Assembly (NCBI RefSeq): GCF_002090155.1
Contig: NZ_BBRM01000006.1
Coordinates: forward strand, 248,001-312,000
Origin: Demequina sp. NBRC 110056
Lineage (GTDB): Bacteria > Actinomycetota > Actinomycetes > Actinomycetales > Demequinaceae
Direction: 5' to 3'
DNA length: 64,000 bases
Part shown: piece by piece, positions 43,434-51,591 of the stretch
How positions within the stretch are numbered: the stretch's first letter is position 1
Layout: each line of letters starts with the position of its first letter
The notes under the pieces: generated by a model
The model's database searches: none
Told to the model about the DNA's origin: nothing
The model's input: only the letters and a program-made list of their open reading frames with translations
Position numbers and translations under genes: made by a program

Positions 43434-44432
43434 CTAGCTGGTCGCCAGCGCGCCGTCGGACGAGAACACGAGGCCCACGGCCACCTCGCCCGAGGTGATC
43501 GCCGTCTTGGTCAGCGGGCCGCCGGCGTCGAGCGAGCGGAACTCCGCCACCTCGATGCCGTAGGTGCCCTCGAGCCCGGGCTGGCAGAAGGGACGCTCGG
43601 GGCACTCCGGGGGCCCGCCGAGCACCACGCCACCGCACGCCTCGGCGAGCTCGCTGAGGGTCGTCACGCCGTACGCGTCGATGAAGCCCTGCGTCACCGC
43701 GAAGGCGTTCTGGTCCTGGGCGTCCGCGGGCGAGCCCACGGCGAGGCCGTTCTCCTCGGCGAGCGGCTCGAGGGCCGCGACCGTCTCGGTGATGTCGCCG
43801 GACGCCACGGCCGTCTCCACGTCGCCGTCGAGGAACTCGGCGAACGTCGCCGCGTACTCGGGGACGATGTCGATCTCACCGCTGGTGAGCGCGGGCAGGT
43901 AGGTCTCGCGGTTGCCGATCTCGCGCACCTCGGTGTCGTAGCCCGCCATCGCGAGCACGTCGGCGTAGATCTCCGCGAGCGTGATGTTCTCGGAGAAGTT
44001 CGCCGCGCCGATGGTCAGCGAGCCGGCGCCGTCGCCGCCGTCGATCGTGAGGCCGGCCTCGTCGACCCAGGCCTGCGCGACCTCGGCCGAGGTCTGGCGG
44101 TCGATGTCGACGGACTTGTTGAGCTCGATCAGCGTGGGGGTGTCGAGCGCCGCGGACACGTCGTCGAGCGCGGCGAGCACGTCCTCGCTCGCGGCGTCGG
44201 CATTGAGGGCCGGGATGATGTTGTCGGACGCCTGCAGCATCTGGTCGTCCTCGAGCACCACGAGCTGCTCGCCGGGGACGGGCAGGCACTCCTGCGCCAT
44301 GGCGGTCTCGCCGCCGGTGGCGCCGGTGGTGGGCTCCTCGGAGCCCTCGCTGCCGGAGTCGGAGCTGGAACAGCCTGCCAGCGTCAGGGCGGCGACGGAT
44401 AGGGCCGCCAGGGTCGCGTTGCGAGTACGCAT
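43434..44432 (-). CDS. Osmoprotectant ABC substrate-binding lipoprotein, apparently circularly permuted
   Basis: Lipoprotein of 332 aa: signal with lipobox LTLAGC (Cys21), a Ser/Gly/Glu linker, then a quaternary-amine-type (OpuC/ProX/OsmF) binding domain. Residues 57-127 (LVVLEDDQMLQASDNIIP onward, to AWVDEAGL) are what normally forms the C-terminal end of this domain, whereas the usual N-terminal start, TIGAANFSENITLAEIY, is at 140. The protein ends at GLVFSSDGALATS, exactly where the missing part should follow. The order of the two pieces is thus swapped. Ligand is probably glycine betaine, choline or a similar solute. Ribosome site GAGGAGC precedes the ATG. Confidence 0.85.
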   Translation of the reverse strand: MRTRNATLAALSVAALTLAGCSSSDSGSEGSEEPTTGATGGETAMAQECLPVPGEQLVVLEDDQMLQASDNIIPALNADAASEDVLAALDDVSAALDTPTLIELNKSVDIDRQTSAEVAQAWVDEAGLTIDGGDGAGSLTIGAANFSENITLAEIYADVLAMAGYDTEVREIGNRETYLPALTSGEIDIVPEYAATFAEFLDGDVETAVASGDITETVAALEPLAEENGLAVGSPADAQDQNAFAVTQGFIDAYGVTTLSELAEACGGVVLGGPPECPERPFCQPGLEGTYGIEVAEFRSLDAGGPLTKTAITSGEVAVGLVFSSDGALATS

Positions 44433-44518
44433 CGGTGCTCCTCGTGTTGGGGGACTGTCACGGTCGCCAACCACCAGCCTGCCTGGTTTCTTCCCGTCCC
44501 GCGCGGTCCGCTCATTCC

Positions 44519-44578
44519 CGAAAGTGGGTCTACATCCGTGATCGGGAGCCCGTCACGATGAAAGTGGGCCCACTTTCG
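44519..44578. repeat. Paired-palindrome repeat, copy 3
   Basis: Unit CGAAAGTGGGTCTACATCCG (degenerate) and the perfect 18-bp palindrome GAAAGTGGGCCCACTTTC (44560-44577); centres 40 bp apart. It lies between the second permease gene and the binding-protein gene of the osmoprotectant cluster. Confidence 0.75.
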
Positions 44579-44588
44579 GTGGGTGGGG

Positions 44589-44605
44589 GCCGATGCGCGG
44601 GCTGG
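44589..44605. repeat. GCCGATGCGCGGGCTGG word, copy 3 of 3
   Basis: Identical to the copies at 36546 and 37079; directly next to paired-palindrome copy 3. Confidence 0.6.
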
Positions 44606-44617
44606 GGTGGTCGGTCG

Positions 44618-45349
44618 TCATGCCGACGCGGCGGCCGCCTCGCGCAGCGGCGCCGGGGTGACCGCGCGCTGGAGCCGCGCCATCACCGCGTCCGTGATGA
44701 GGGCGAGCGCGGCGACGAGGATCGCGCCTGCGAGCACCTCGCCATAGCGCTGGGTCGCGAGCCCGCGGTTGATGATGACGCCGAGCCCGCCGCCGGCGAC
44801 GAGCGCGGCCAGGGGCACCGTCGCGACGGTCTGGACCGTCGCCGTGCGCAGGCCCGCGGCGATGAGCGGCACGGCGAGCGGCAGCTCGACGCGCGTCGCC
44901 ACCTGGAAGCGGGTGAGGCCCTGACCGAGCGCGGCCTCGCGGACGTCGGGATCGACCTCGGCCATGCCGGTGAAGGTGTTGGACAGGATGGGCGGGAAGG
45001 CGAAGATCGCGGCGGCGAGGATGACGGCCTGGTTGCCGAAGCCGATGGCCGACGCCGCGAACAGCGTCAGGAGCGCGAGCGTCGGGATGGCGCGCGTCAG
45101 GTTCGAGATCACGACGGTGACGCCGCCGCCGCGCCTGCGGTGCCCCAGCCACACGCCGAGCGGTAGCGCGACGATCACCGCGATCGAGACCGCGGCGAAG
45201 CTCATCCACAGGTGCTCGAGCGTGAGGCCGATGATCGAGTCCTGCGCGAACCGCCAGCCGCCGTCGAAGGTGGGCGTCGTGATGCCGTTCGCGCCGGTCC
45301 AGCTCTCGGGGTTCGTGAGGTAGGCCCACGCGTCGCCGACGGTGCTCAT
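44618..45349 (-). CDS. Osmoprotectant ABC transporter permease (second)
   Basis: Permease of 243 aa with about six helices and the EAA loop EAALGQGLTRFQVATRVELP that contacts the ATPase. GGGLGVIINRGLA matches OpuC/ProW-type permeases. It starts 4 nt inside the end of the first permease gene, so the two are translated together and probably form a heterodimer. The N-terminal 50 residues before the first helix are predicted outside or interfacial. Confidence 0.88.
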   Translation of the reverse strand: MSTVGDAWAYLTNPESWTGANGITTPTFDGGWRFAQDSIIGLTLEHLWMSFAAVSIAVIVALPLGVWLGHRRRGGGVTVVISNLTRAIPTLALLTLFAASAIGFGNQAVILAAAIFAFPPILSNTFTGMAEVDPDVREAALGQGLTRFQVATRVELPLAVPLIAAGLRTATVQTVATVPLAALVAGGGLGVIINRGLATQRYGEVLAGAILVAALALITDAVMARLQRAVTPAPLREAAAASA

Positions 45350-46011
45350 GCTGCGGCCCTCCCTCGCGTCCAGGGCGTCGCCATGCGCCCGAGCAGGACC
45401 AGAGCGAGGTCGAGCACCAGCGCGAGCGCGAGGCACAGCAGGGTGGCCGTCATGATCTGAGCGCGGTAGTCGGACTGCAGGCCGCGGAACATGAGCTGCC
45501 CGAGCCCGCCGTATCCGACGACCACGCCGACCGTCACGAGCGCGACGGTGCTCACCGCCGCGATCCTGAGGCCCGCGATGATCGACGGCAGCGCGTTGGG
45601 CAGCTCGACCTGGAACAGCAGCCGCATGGGCGCGTAGCCGAGCCCGCGCGCCGCGTCGGTGACGTCGCGGTCGACCGACTGGAGCCCGACGACGATGTTG
45701 CGGACCAGGACCAGCAGGGCGTAGGCCACCAGGCCGATGAGCACGGTGGTGCGGCCGATGCCGGTGAACGGCGCGAGCAGGCCGAACAGTGCGAACGACG
45801 GGATCGTGTAGAGCACCCCGCTGATGCCCAGCACCGGGCCGGCGAGGGCGGGAACGCGGCGGGCGAGCACGGCCAAGGGGAACGCGATCGCGATGGCGAT
45901 GGCGAGCGCCTGCAGGGTCAGCGTCGTGTGGATGAGCAGCTGCTGCGAGACCTCCTCCCAGTTGCGCTGGAGGTAGTCCAGCGAGAACCAGGGGTTCGCG
46001 GGCTCGTCCAT
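45346..46011 (-). CDS. Osmoprotectant ABC transporter permease (first)
   Basis: Permease of 221 aa with six helices; EAA-type loop TDAARGLGYAPMRLLFQVELP and the conserved VGYGGLGQLMFRGL. The N-terminus WFSLDYLQRNWEEVSQQLLIH is typical of OpuCB-like proteins. A leaderless promoter sits before the ATG at 46011, back-to-back with that of the ATPase gene. Confidence 0.88.
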   Translation of the reverse strand: MDEPANPWFSLDYLQRNWEEVSQQLLIHTTLTLQALAIAIAIAFPLAVLARRVPALAGPVLGISGVLYTIPSFALFGLLAPFTGIGRTTVLIGLVAYALLVLVRNIVVGLQSVDRDVTDAARGLGYAPMRLLFQVELPNALPSIIAGLRIAAVSTVALVTVGVVVGYGGLGQLMFRGLQSDYRAQIMTATLLCLALALVLDLALVLLGRMATPWTRGRAAA

Positions 46012-46018
46012 CTGACCG

Positions 46019-46057
46019 ACGCTAGCAGGGCCCACGCGCACCGGGCCGCGATACGGT
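46019..46057. promoter_or_regulatory. Divergent leaderless promoter pair
   Basis: Minus-strand TAGCGT (46024-46019, 7 nt before the permease ATG at 46011) and plus-strand TACGGT (46052-46057, 6 nt before the ATPase ATG at 46064). Only 27 bp separate the two -10 hexamers, so each promoter's -35 region overlaps the other. Confidence 0.6.
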
Positions 46058-46063
46058 GGCCAG

Positions 46064-46816
46064 ATGGAGCATGCCGGCATCGCCTTCGACCACGTGCGCA
46101 AGGAGTACCCCGACGGCACCGTCGCGGTCGAGGATCTGAGCCTCGAGGTGACACCGGGGGAGATCCTGTGCCTCGTGGGTCCGTCGGGCTGCGGCAAGTC
46201 GACGACGCTGCGGATGGTCAACCGGCTCGTGGAGCCCACGAGCGGCACCATCACGGTCGACGGTGCCGACGTGATGAGCCAGGACGCCGTGCAGCTGCGC
46301 CGGTCGATCGGCTACGTCATCCAGCACGTGGGCCTCTTCCCGCACCGGACCGTCGCGCAGAACGTGGCGACCGTGCCTGGCCTGCTCAAGTGGGACAAGG
46401 CGCGCACCCGTGCGCGGGCGGAGGAGCTGCTCGACCTGGTCGGGCTGCCGCACGGCAAGTACGGCAGCCGCTATCCCCATGAGCTGTCCGGTGGCGAGCG
46501 TCAGCGCGTGGGAGTGGCCCGAGCGCTCGCCGTCGAGCCGCCCGTGATGCTCATGGACGAGCCGTTCGGCGCGGTCGACCCCCAGCGTCGCCGCAGCCTG
46601 CAGCAGGAGTTCAAGGACCTCCAGCGCGGCCTCGGCATCACGGTGATGATGGTCACCCACGACATCCGCGAGGCCGTGATCCTCGCGGACCGGATCGCGG
46701 TCTTCTCCCAGGGTGGTGTGCTCGAGCAGCTGGGAACGCCGGACGAGGTCAGCGACCACCCGGCGAACGCGTTCGTCGAGGACTTCCTCGCGGACTTCGG
46801 CGCGCTCAGCAACTAG
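46064..46816 (+). CDS. Osmoprotectant ABC transporter ATP-binding protein
   Basis: ATPase of 250 aa of the OpuCA/ProV class. Walker A GPSGCGKST, YVIQHVGLFPHRTVAQNV (the Q loop), signature LSGGERQRVGVARAL, Walker B VMLMDEPFGAVDP and switch His in MMVTHD. It lacks the C-terminal CBS domains that sense ionic strength in many OpuA/OpuC ATPases, so osmotic gating must be elsewhere or absent. Divergent from the permease and binding-protein genes it serves. Confidence 0.9.
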   Translation: MEHAGIAFDHVRKEYPDGTVAVEDLSLEVTPGEILCLVGPSGCGKSTTLRMVNRLVEPTSGTITVDGADVMSQDAVQLRRSIGYVIQHVGLFPHRTVAQNVATVPGLLKWDKARTRARAEELLDLVGLPHGKYGSRYPHELSGGERQRVGVARALAVEPPVMLMDEPFGAVDPQRRRSLQQEFKDLQRGLGITVMMVTHDIREAVILADRIAVFSQGGVLEQLGTPDEVSDHPANAFVEDFLADFGALSN

Positions 46817-46828
46817 GCCCGCCGCGCG

Positions 46829-47596
46829 TCAGCGTCCTGGCGCCTCGGGGGTGTCGGGTCCCTCCTCGGCCTCGCCGATGCTCGGGACGGACGGCTCGCC
46901 GCCGTTGCGGTAGCGGCTGAGGCGGCCGGGCTCGCGCCACTTCGAGCGCCACCACGCGACCATGCCGCCCTCGGCCTCCTGCGCCTCGCGCTCGAGGCGC
47001 TCCTCGGCCTGTCGCATCTCGCGGTGGCGGCGACGGCGCCGGCCCGTGGTGACGATGCGATACACGGTGATGCCGATGAAGATGAACACCACGATCACGA
47101 GGATGGGCACGAAGATCGCGACGAGGCACAGCGCGACGGCGATCGCGTCCTCGGCGAAGGAGGCGAGGGGCGCCCCGGTGCCGCCCGTCGTCGCGTTCAC
47201 CGCGGGGCGGGACGCGGCCTTCGACACGTGCATCGTGAGCGCGACGACGGCTCCCACGAGGCCCGCGATGAGCGGGTTGTCCTGCCAGAAGTTGGACTCG
47301 TCGACGACGGTGGCCGCCGCGGTCGCGGCGAAGATCACGCCGCCCACGAGCGGGCGCACGGCGGTCTGGATGAGGTCGTTGACGTGGTCGACGCCCGGGA
47401 TCTTGTCGAGGATCAGCTCCGCGGCCAGGAGGATCGTGAAGATGATGATCGCGGGCCACGACTGGAGCCACTCGAGGTGCGTCGGCAGGTCGATGAACTC
47501 CGTGAAGCGCGCGAAGATCCCGACGATGACGAGCGGGATGAACGCGTTGAGGCCGGCGGCGGCTGCCAGGCCGGCTCCGGTGAGCGCTGCGAGCAT
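46829..47596 (-). CDS. DUF4126 membrane protein
   Basis: Membrane protein of 255 aa with about five helices, starting MLAALTGAGLAAAAGLNAFIPL. DKIPGVDHVNDLIQT and ARPLVGGV-like RPLVGGVIFAAT are characteristic of this family of unknown function. The last 70 residues are a basic then acidic cytoplasmic tail. The GGAGGA ribosome site sits before the ATG. No link to neighbours is evident. Confidence 0.82.
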   Translation of the reverse strand: MLAALTGAGLAAAAGLNAFIPLVIVGIFARFTEFIDLPTHLEWLQSWPAIIIFTILLAAELILDKIPGVDHVNDLIQTAVRPLVGGVIFAATAAATVVDESNFWQDNPLIAGLVGAVVALTMHVSKAASRPAVNATTGGTGAPLASFAEDAIAVALCLVAIFVPILVIVVFIFIGITVYRIVTTGRRRRRHREMRQAEERLEREAQEAEGGMVAWWRSKWREPGRLSRYRNGGEPSVPSIGEAEEGPDTPEAPGR

Positions 47597-47769
47597 CGAG
47601 TCCTCCGTGGCGGGTGGGCGTGGCCGGCGCGCGGCGCCGGGTGACGCTCAACGATAGCCCGTCGCGCGTGGGGGACGGTCCGAGCGTGCGGTCTTCCCGC
47701 GCGCTCCCAGGGACGACGGCCTAGCCTGGCCTCAGGGAGCGCGCCGCGCGACCGGACAAGGGGAGTGCC

Positions 47770-48042
47770 ATGAGCTTCTGGGACATCATCGGGCTGATCT
47801 TCGCGGGCCTCGTCGTGGGGGCGCTCGCGCGGCTCTTCCTGCGCGGCCGCCAGGACATCAGCATGATCGTCACGATCCTGCTCGGCATCGCCGGCTCGCT
47901 CGCGGGGGCGTGGCTGTGGCGGTGGCTGGGCGGCTCCGACACGTTCGGCATCGACTGGATCGCGTTCTTCATCGGCATCGCGGTGGCGGCGCTGCTCATC
48001 ACGATCTACGTCGCGATCCGCGGCCGCGCACGGGGCCGCTAG
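47770..48042 (+). CDS. Small membrane protein, GlsB/YeaQ/YmgE type
   Basis: 90-aa protein with three hydrophobic helices. DIIGLIFAGLVVGALARL and LLGIAGSLAGAWL are the glycine-rich motifs of the transglycosylase-associated/GlsB family, members of which are stress-induced in other actinobacteria. Ribosome site GGGGAG before the ATG. Biochemical role unknown. Confidence 0.85.
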   Translation: MSFWDIIGLIFAGLVVGALARLFLRGRQDISMIVTILLGIAGSLAGAWLWRWLGGSDTFGIDWIAFFIGIAVAALLITIYVAIRGRARGR

Positions 48043-48066
48043 CCCGAGCCCGGACGGAGAAAGAGC

Positions 48067-48101
48067 GAAGGGCCCTCCCGGAATCCGGGAGAGCCCTTCG
48101 G
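48067..48101. terminator. Terminator between GlsB-like gene and tRNA-His
   Basis: Hairpin CGAAGGGCCCTCCCGG-AAT-CCGGGAGAGCCCTTCG, nearly perfect 16-bp arms; usable from both sides by the convergent genes. Confidence 0.82.
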
Positions 48102-48127
48102 CGTCCGTCGTCGACGGACAGCACACG

Positions 48128-48201
48128 GGTGGCTAACGGGACTTGAACCCGCGACCCTCGCGACCACAACGCGATGCTCTACCACCTGAGCTATAGCCAC
48201 C
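48128..48201 (-). tRNA. tRNA-His (anticodon GTG)
   Basis: Acceptor GTGGCTA/TAGCCAC, anticodon arm CGCGT-TGTGGT-type loop with GTG, T arm GCGGGTTCAAGTCCCG. The extra G at position -1 facing discriminator C73 is encoded, the identity element for histidyl-tRNA synthetase. Confidence 0.94.
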
Positions 48202-48281
48202 ATCGGCCCACTCGCGCGGGCCAACGACGATCATACCGTGTCCGCGGGCCGGGCCGGGACGCGGAGTCCGAGTCGTGCCTG

Positions 48282-48884
48282 TCAGGCGGGGTCGGACACC
48301 TTCGCCGCCGCGGCCTTCGCTGCGTCGGAGTCGGGGCCCGGCAGCGGGGCGAGGATGGTCTCGCGGTAGTAGCGCAGCTCGCGAATCGAGTCCTGGATGT
48401 CGCCGAGGGCCCGGTGGCCGCCGGTCTTCGCCGGGGCGTTGAAGAACACGCGGGGGTACCAGCGGCGCACGAGCTCCTTGATCGAGCTGACGTCCACGAC
48501 GCGGTAGTGAAGGTGGTTCATGAGGTCAGGCATGTCGCGCTCGAGGAACCGGCGGTCCATGCCCACGGTGTTGCCGGCCAGGGGCACCTTGCCGGCCACC
48601 GGCACGTGCTCCTTGACGTAGGCGAGCACCTGCTCCTGCGCATCGGCCATGGTCGTGCCGTGCTCGAGCTCGGGAAGCAGGCCCGACTCGACGTGCATCG
48701 AGCGCACGAAGTCGTTCATCTGGTCGAGCGCCGCGGCCGACGGCTTGATGACGACCTGGACGCCGTCGCCGAGGACGTTCAGCTCCGCGTCCGTGACGAG
48801 GCACGCGACCTCGACGAGGGCGTCGGCCTCGGTGTCGAGGCCCGTCATCTCGCAGTCGATCCAGACCAGGGGCGTGTCAGACAT
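48282..48884 (-). CDS. orn: Oligoribonuclease
   Basis: DEDDh 3'-5' exonuclease of 200 aa that degrades 2-5-nt RNAs and linear dinucleotides such as pGpG. Metal ligands are in WIDCEMTGLD (D10, E12), NTVGMDRRFL and HRALGDIQDS. It is essential in many bacteria; in actinobacteria it also finishes cyclic-di-GMP breakdown. It has a leaderless promoter and the standard start MSDTPLVWIDCEMTG. Confidence 0.95.
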   Translation of the reverse strand: MSDTPLVWIDCEMTGLDTEADALVEVACLVTDAELNVLGDGVQVVIKPSAAALDQMNDFVRSMHVESGLLPELEHGTTMADAQEQVLAYVKEHVPVAGKVPLAGNTVGMDRRFLERDMPDLMNHLHYRVVDVSSIKELVRRWYPRVFFNAPAKTGGHRALGDIQDSIRELRYYRETILAPLPGPDSDAAKAAAAKVSDPA

Positions 48885-48890
48885 GCCAAC

Positions 48891-48896
48891 ACCCTA
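48891..48896 (-). promoter_or_regulatory. -10 element, leaderless promoter of orn
   Basis: TAGGGT on the minus strand, followed by GTTGGC and the ATG at 48884. Confidence 0.6.
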
Positions 48897-48949
48897 GTGC
48901 GGCGAGCGCCGTCGCCCGTCGCCCGGCTCCGCTGCTGTGCAGGCGCACG

Positions 48950-49417
48950 CTACGAGGCGCCGCCCTCCGCTGGCGCGTAGGTGACGGTGCCGACCACGGC
49001 GCCCTCCTCGGCGATCCAGCCAATCGACACGAGCCAGGCGTCGCTCTGGAGCACGACGATCTCGAGGCCGGTCGAGGCCTCGGTCTCGGGCGTGAAGCCT
49101 GCGGCTTCGACCTCCGCGACGTAGGCGATGACCTCGTCCTCGCTCGGCACCTCGAACGTCGCGGTGCCGCCGCCCTCGACGCCGAACGACGCCATCAGGC
49201 TCCCGGGCGGCTCGGGCAGATCCGAGGGCCACGTCGAGGGAAGGGTGGCGTCTCCGCCGAGGTTGATGTCGAGCTCGCCCTCGCCTTCGACGGCCTCCTC
49301 GACCACGCGCTCGAGGCCTTCTTCGGCGAGGCCGTCGAGCGGGTTGGAGCAGCCCGCGAGCGCGACGGCGCCGGCGAGCATGAGGGCGCCGATCGCGGCG
49401 CGGTTCCTGGTGTGCAT
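48950..49417 (-). CDS. Lipoprotein, paralogue A
   Basis: Exported lipoprotein of 155 aa, lipobox VALAGC (Cys23). After an acidic linker comes a compact domain with LPSTWPSDLPEPPGSLMASF, then an alternating strand-helix pattern ending VVGTVTYAP. It shares the TWPSDLPxPxGS motif and overall layout with the lipoprotein at 51659-52228 on the other side of the GntR-ABC cassette. Function unknown; perhaps an envelope sensor or partner of that transporter. Confidence 0.75.
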   Translation of the reverse strand: MHTRNRAAIGALMLAGAVALAGCSNPLDGLAEEGLERVVEEAVEGEGELDINLGGDATLPSTWPSDLPEPPGSLMASFGVEGGGTATFEVPSEDEVIAYVAEVEAAGFTPETEASTGLEIVVLQSDAWLVSIGWIAEEGAVVGTVTYAPAEGGAS

Positions 49418-49487
49418 GATGCCCCCCTACAGGTGTGCACCACAGGATCTCACGACCGTGCGTGCGCCGCGATCCGCGCCGCAGGGG

Positions 49488-49534
49488 TTGACACGATCCG
49501 CGGCACATGATTACTTAGTTACTGGACTAACTAA
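49488..49534 (+). promoter_or_regulatory. Promoter and operator of gntR-ABC operon
   Basis: TTGACA (49488-49493) followed by an A/T-rich stretch, within which TTAGTTA-CTGGAC-TAACTAA (49515-49534) is a perfect 7+7 inverted repeat. It is the likely autoregulatory site of the GntR protein encoded next, placed over the transcription start. Confidence 0.65.
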
Positions 49535-49557
49535 CCGATGAAGTGGAGCACCACCCG

Positions 49558-49914
49558 ATGGACGACGGTCGGCCGCTGTTCCTCCAGATCGCCGAGGCGC
49601 TGGAGTCGCAGATCCTCGATGGCACCCTCCCTGAGGAGTCGCAGGTGCCCTCGATCAACGAGCTCGCTGCGTTCCACCGCATCAACCCGGCGACGGCGCT
49701 CAAGGGGGTGAATCTCCTGGTCGACCAGGTGATCCTCTACAAGCGTCGCGGCATCGGGATGTTCGTCTCGCCGGGCGCCAGGGCGCGCCTGCTCGAGGAC
49801 CGGCGCGCGGCCTTCGCGCAGTCCCACATCAAGCCCTTGGCCGAGCGCGCGCACGCTCTCGGCCTGACCACCCAGCAGGTTCAGGACATGATCAGGAAGG
49901 AGATGGACGCATGA
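49558..49914 (+). CDS. GntR-family regulator, YtrA type
   Basis: Regulator of about 118 aa with a winged helix (LFLQIAEALESQILDGTLPEE and VPSINELAAFHRINPATALKG) and the short YtrA-type helical dimer domain instead of a ligand domain. YtrA proteins usually repress an adjacent ABC transporter operon and respond to cell-envelope antibiotics. The ATG at 49558 is used; a GTG at 49543 is an alternative. It overlaps the ATPase gene by 4 nt. Confidence 0.88.
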   Translation: MDDGRPLFLQIAEALESQILDGTLPEESQVPSINELAAFHRINPATALKGVNLLVDQVILYKRRGIGMFVSPGARARLLEDRRAAFAQSHIKPLAERAHALGLTTQQVQDMIRKEMDA

Positions 49915-50807
49915 GCGCCATCATCGAGACCTCCGGTCTCACCAAGCGCTACGGCCGCGTGAACGCCGTCGACGACGTCAGCATCTCGCTCGAGGAGGGC
50001 GGGATCCACGGTCTGCTCGGCCGCAACGGCGCGGGCAAGACCACTCTCATGCAGCTGCTCACCGGCCAGGAGTTCCCGTCCGCGGGCACGACCACCGTGT
50101 TCGGCGAGCGTCCGCTCGAGAACGCGGCCGTGCTGCGCCGGACGTGCTTCATCAAGGAGTCCCAGGTCTACCCGGACGACTTCAAGGGCAAGCACGTGTT
50201 GCGTTCCGCCCCGTGGTTCTTCGACAACTGGGACGCCGCGTTCGCCGAGCGCCTGGTGCGAGCCTTCGACGTGCCGCTGGACCGCAAGGTCAAGAAGCTG
50301 TCGCGAGGACAGCGCAGCGCGATCGGCGTCATCGTGGGCCTCGCCTCGCGGTCCGAGCTGACGTTCCTCGACGAGCCCTACGCCGGTCTCGACGCCGTCG
50401 CGCGCCAGCGCTTCTACGACCTGCTGCTCGAGGACTACGCCGCGCACCCGCGCACCGTGGTGCTCTCGACCCACCTCATCGACGAGGCGGCCGACCTGCT
50501 CGAGCGGGTGCTGGTCATCGACCAGGGCCGCATCGTCATCGATGCCGCCACCGACGAGCTGCGCGACAGTGCCACCACCCTCGTGGGCCGCTCGGGCGAC
50601 GTCGACGGCTTCGCCGCCGGTCGCGAGGTGATCGACCGCACGACGCTGGGCGGCATCGCGTCCGTCACGTTGCTCGGGCTGAGCGACGAGGACCGTCGGG
50701 CCGCGACGGCCGCGGGCCTCGAGACCACCCGGGTCTCGCTCCAGGAGCTCATCGTCAACCGCACCGGCGGCGGCCGCGCCGCCACGACCGAGGAGGACGC
50801 GGCATGA
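49911..50807 (+). CDS. ABC transporter ATP-binding protein (YtrB-like)
   Basis: ATPase of 298 aa. Walker A GRNGAGKTT, signature LSRGQRSAIGV, Walker B LTFLDEPYAGLD, switch His in STHLID. An extra C-terminal segment of about 80 residues (LVGRSGDVDGFAAGREV onward) is common in GntR-linked exporters. Translationally coupled to both neighbours (ATGA overlaps). Confidence 0.88.
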   Translation: MSAIIETSGLTKRYGRVNAVDDVSISLEEGGIHGLLGRNGAGKTTLMQLLTGQEFPSAGTTTVFGERPLENAAVLRRTCFIKESQVYPDDFKGKHVLRSAPWFFDNWDAAFAERLVRAFDVPLDRKVKKLSRGQRSAIGVIVGLASRSELTFLDEPYAGLDAVARQRFYDLLLEDYAAHPRTVVLSTHLIDEAADLLERVLVIDQGRIVIDAATDELRDSATTLVGRSGDVDGFAAGREVIDRTTLGGIASVTLLGLSDEDRRAATAAGLETTRVSLQELIVNRTGGGRAATTEEDAA

Positions 50808-51574
50808 CCGCCACCGACACCGTCACCACCCGCCCGGCCACCGCATCGGCCGCCCGGCGCATGCTCAACGTGGCACGACTCCACGTCGCCAACCCCGTGC
50901 CGACGCTCGTGCTCCCCGTCTTCATCACCCTCGTCATCTTCGGGCTCAACGCCGCGATCTGGGCGCTCGTGGTGAACATCGCCGGGGGAGCGGACAACCT
51001 CGACTCGAACGCGTTCTCCTACAACGGCGGCATCACGTGGATCATCGTCTTCATGATGGTGGTCGCCGTGCAGGCGATGAACCTGACGTTCTCGTACGCG
51101 ATCGGCCTGTCCGTCACGCGCCGCGACTACTACCTGGGCACGTGCCTGTACTTCCTCGCGCTCGCGGTGGGGCACTCCGCGTGGCTCACCGGCATGGCCG
51201 CGATCGAGCGATCGACGGACGGCTGGGGCGTCGGCGGGTACTTCTTCGCCCCGTTCGGGATGTGGCAGGAGTCTCTCGCCATCATCGCCCTCGGCTACGT
51301 GACGACGATGCTGCTGAGCTTCTCGATCGGCGCCGCCGTCGCCACCATGTGGGTCCGCTGGAGGGCCTACGGTCTGTACGCGTTCTTCCTCGGCCTCGCC
51401 GTCGTGCTGGTGGGCGCCGGATGGGCCATCACCGCGGCCGACGCGTGGCCGTCCGTGGGCGACTTCCTGGTCTCGACGCCGCTCGAGCAGCTGTTCCTGT
51501 GGACCCTGCCCCTGACAGCGCTGTGCGGCGTGGTCGGCTTCCTGCTGCTGCGGCGGGCAACCCCGCGCGGCTGA
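50804..51574 (+). CDS. ABC transporter permease of GntR cassette
   Basis: Membrane protein of 256 aa with six helices, ABC-2-like. The N-terminal 20 residues are Thr/Ala-rich, then MLNVARLHVANPVPTLVLPVF enters the membrane. It forms an exporter with the upstream ATPase. The operon ends at the GCATCGGCC-built terminator. Cargo unknown; envelope-stress protection is the usual role of YtrA-linked systems. Confidence 0.82.
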   Translation: MTATDTVTTRPATASAARRMLNVARLHVANPVPTLVLPVFITLVIFGLNAAIWALVVNIAGGADNLDSNAFSYNGGITWIIVFMMVVAVQAMNLTFSYAIGLSVTRRDYYLGTCLYFLALAVGHSAWLTGMAAIERSTDGWGVGGYFFAPFGMWQESLAIIALGYVTTMLLSFSIGAAVATMWVRWRAYGLYAFFLGLAVVLVGAGWAITAADAWPSVGDFLVSTPLEQLFLWTLPLTALCGVVGFLLLRRATPRG

Positions 51575-51591
51575 GCCGCGCCGCTCCCACG

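Noticed and set aside
45258-45275. A fourth GAAGGTGGGC hit as part of the palindrome repeat family.
   Set aside because: Only a half unit, inside a permease gene, without the second unit; chance match.
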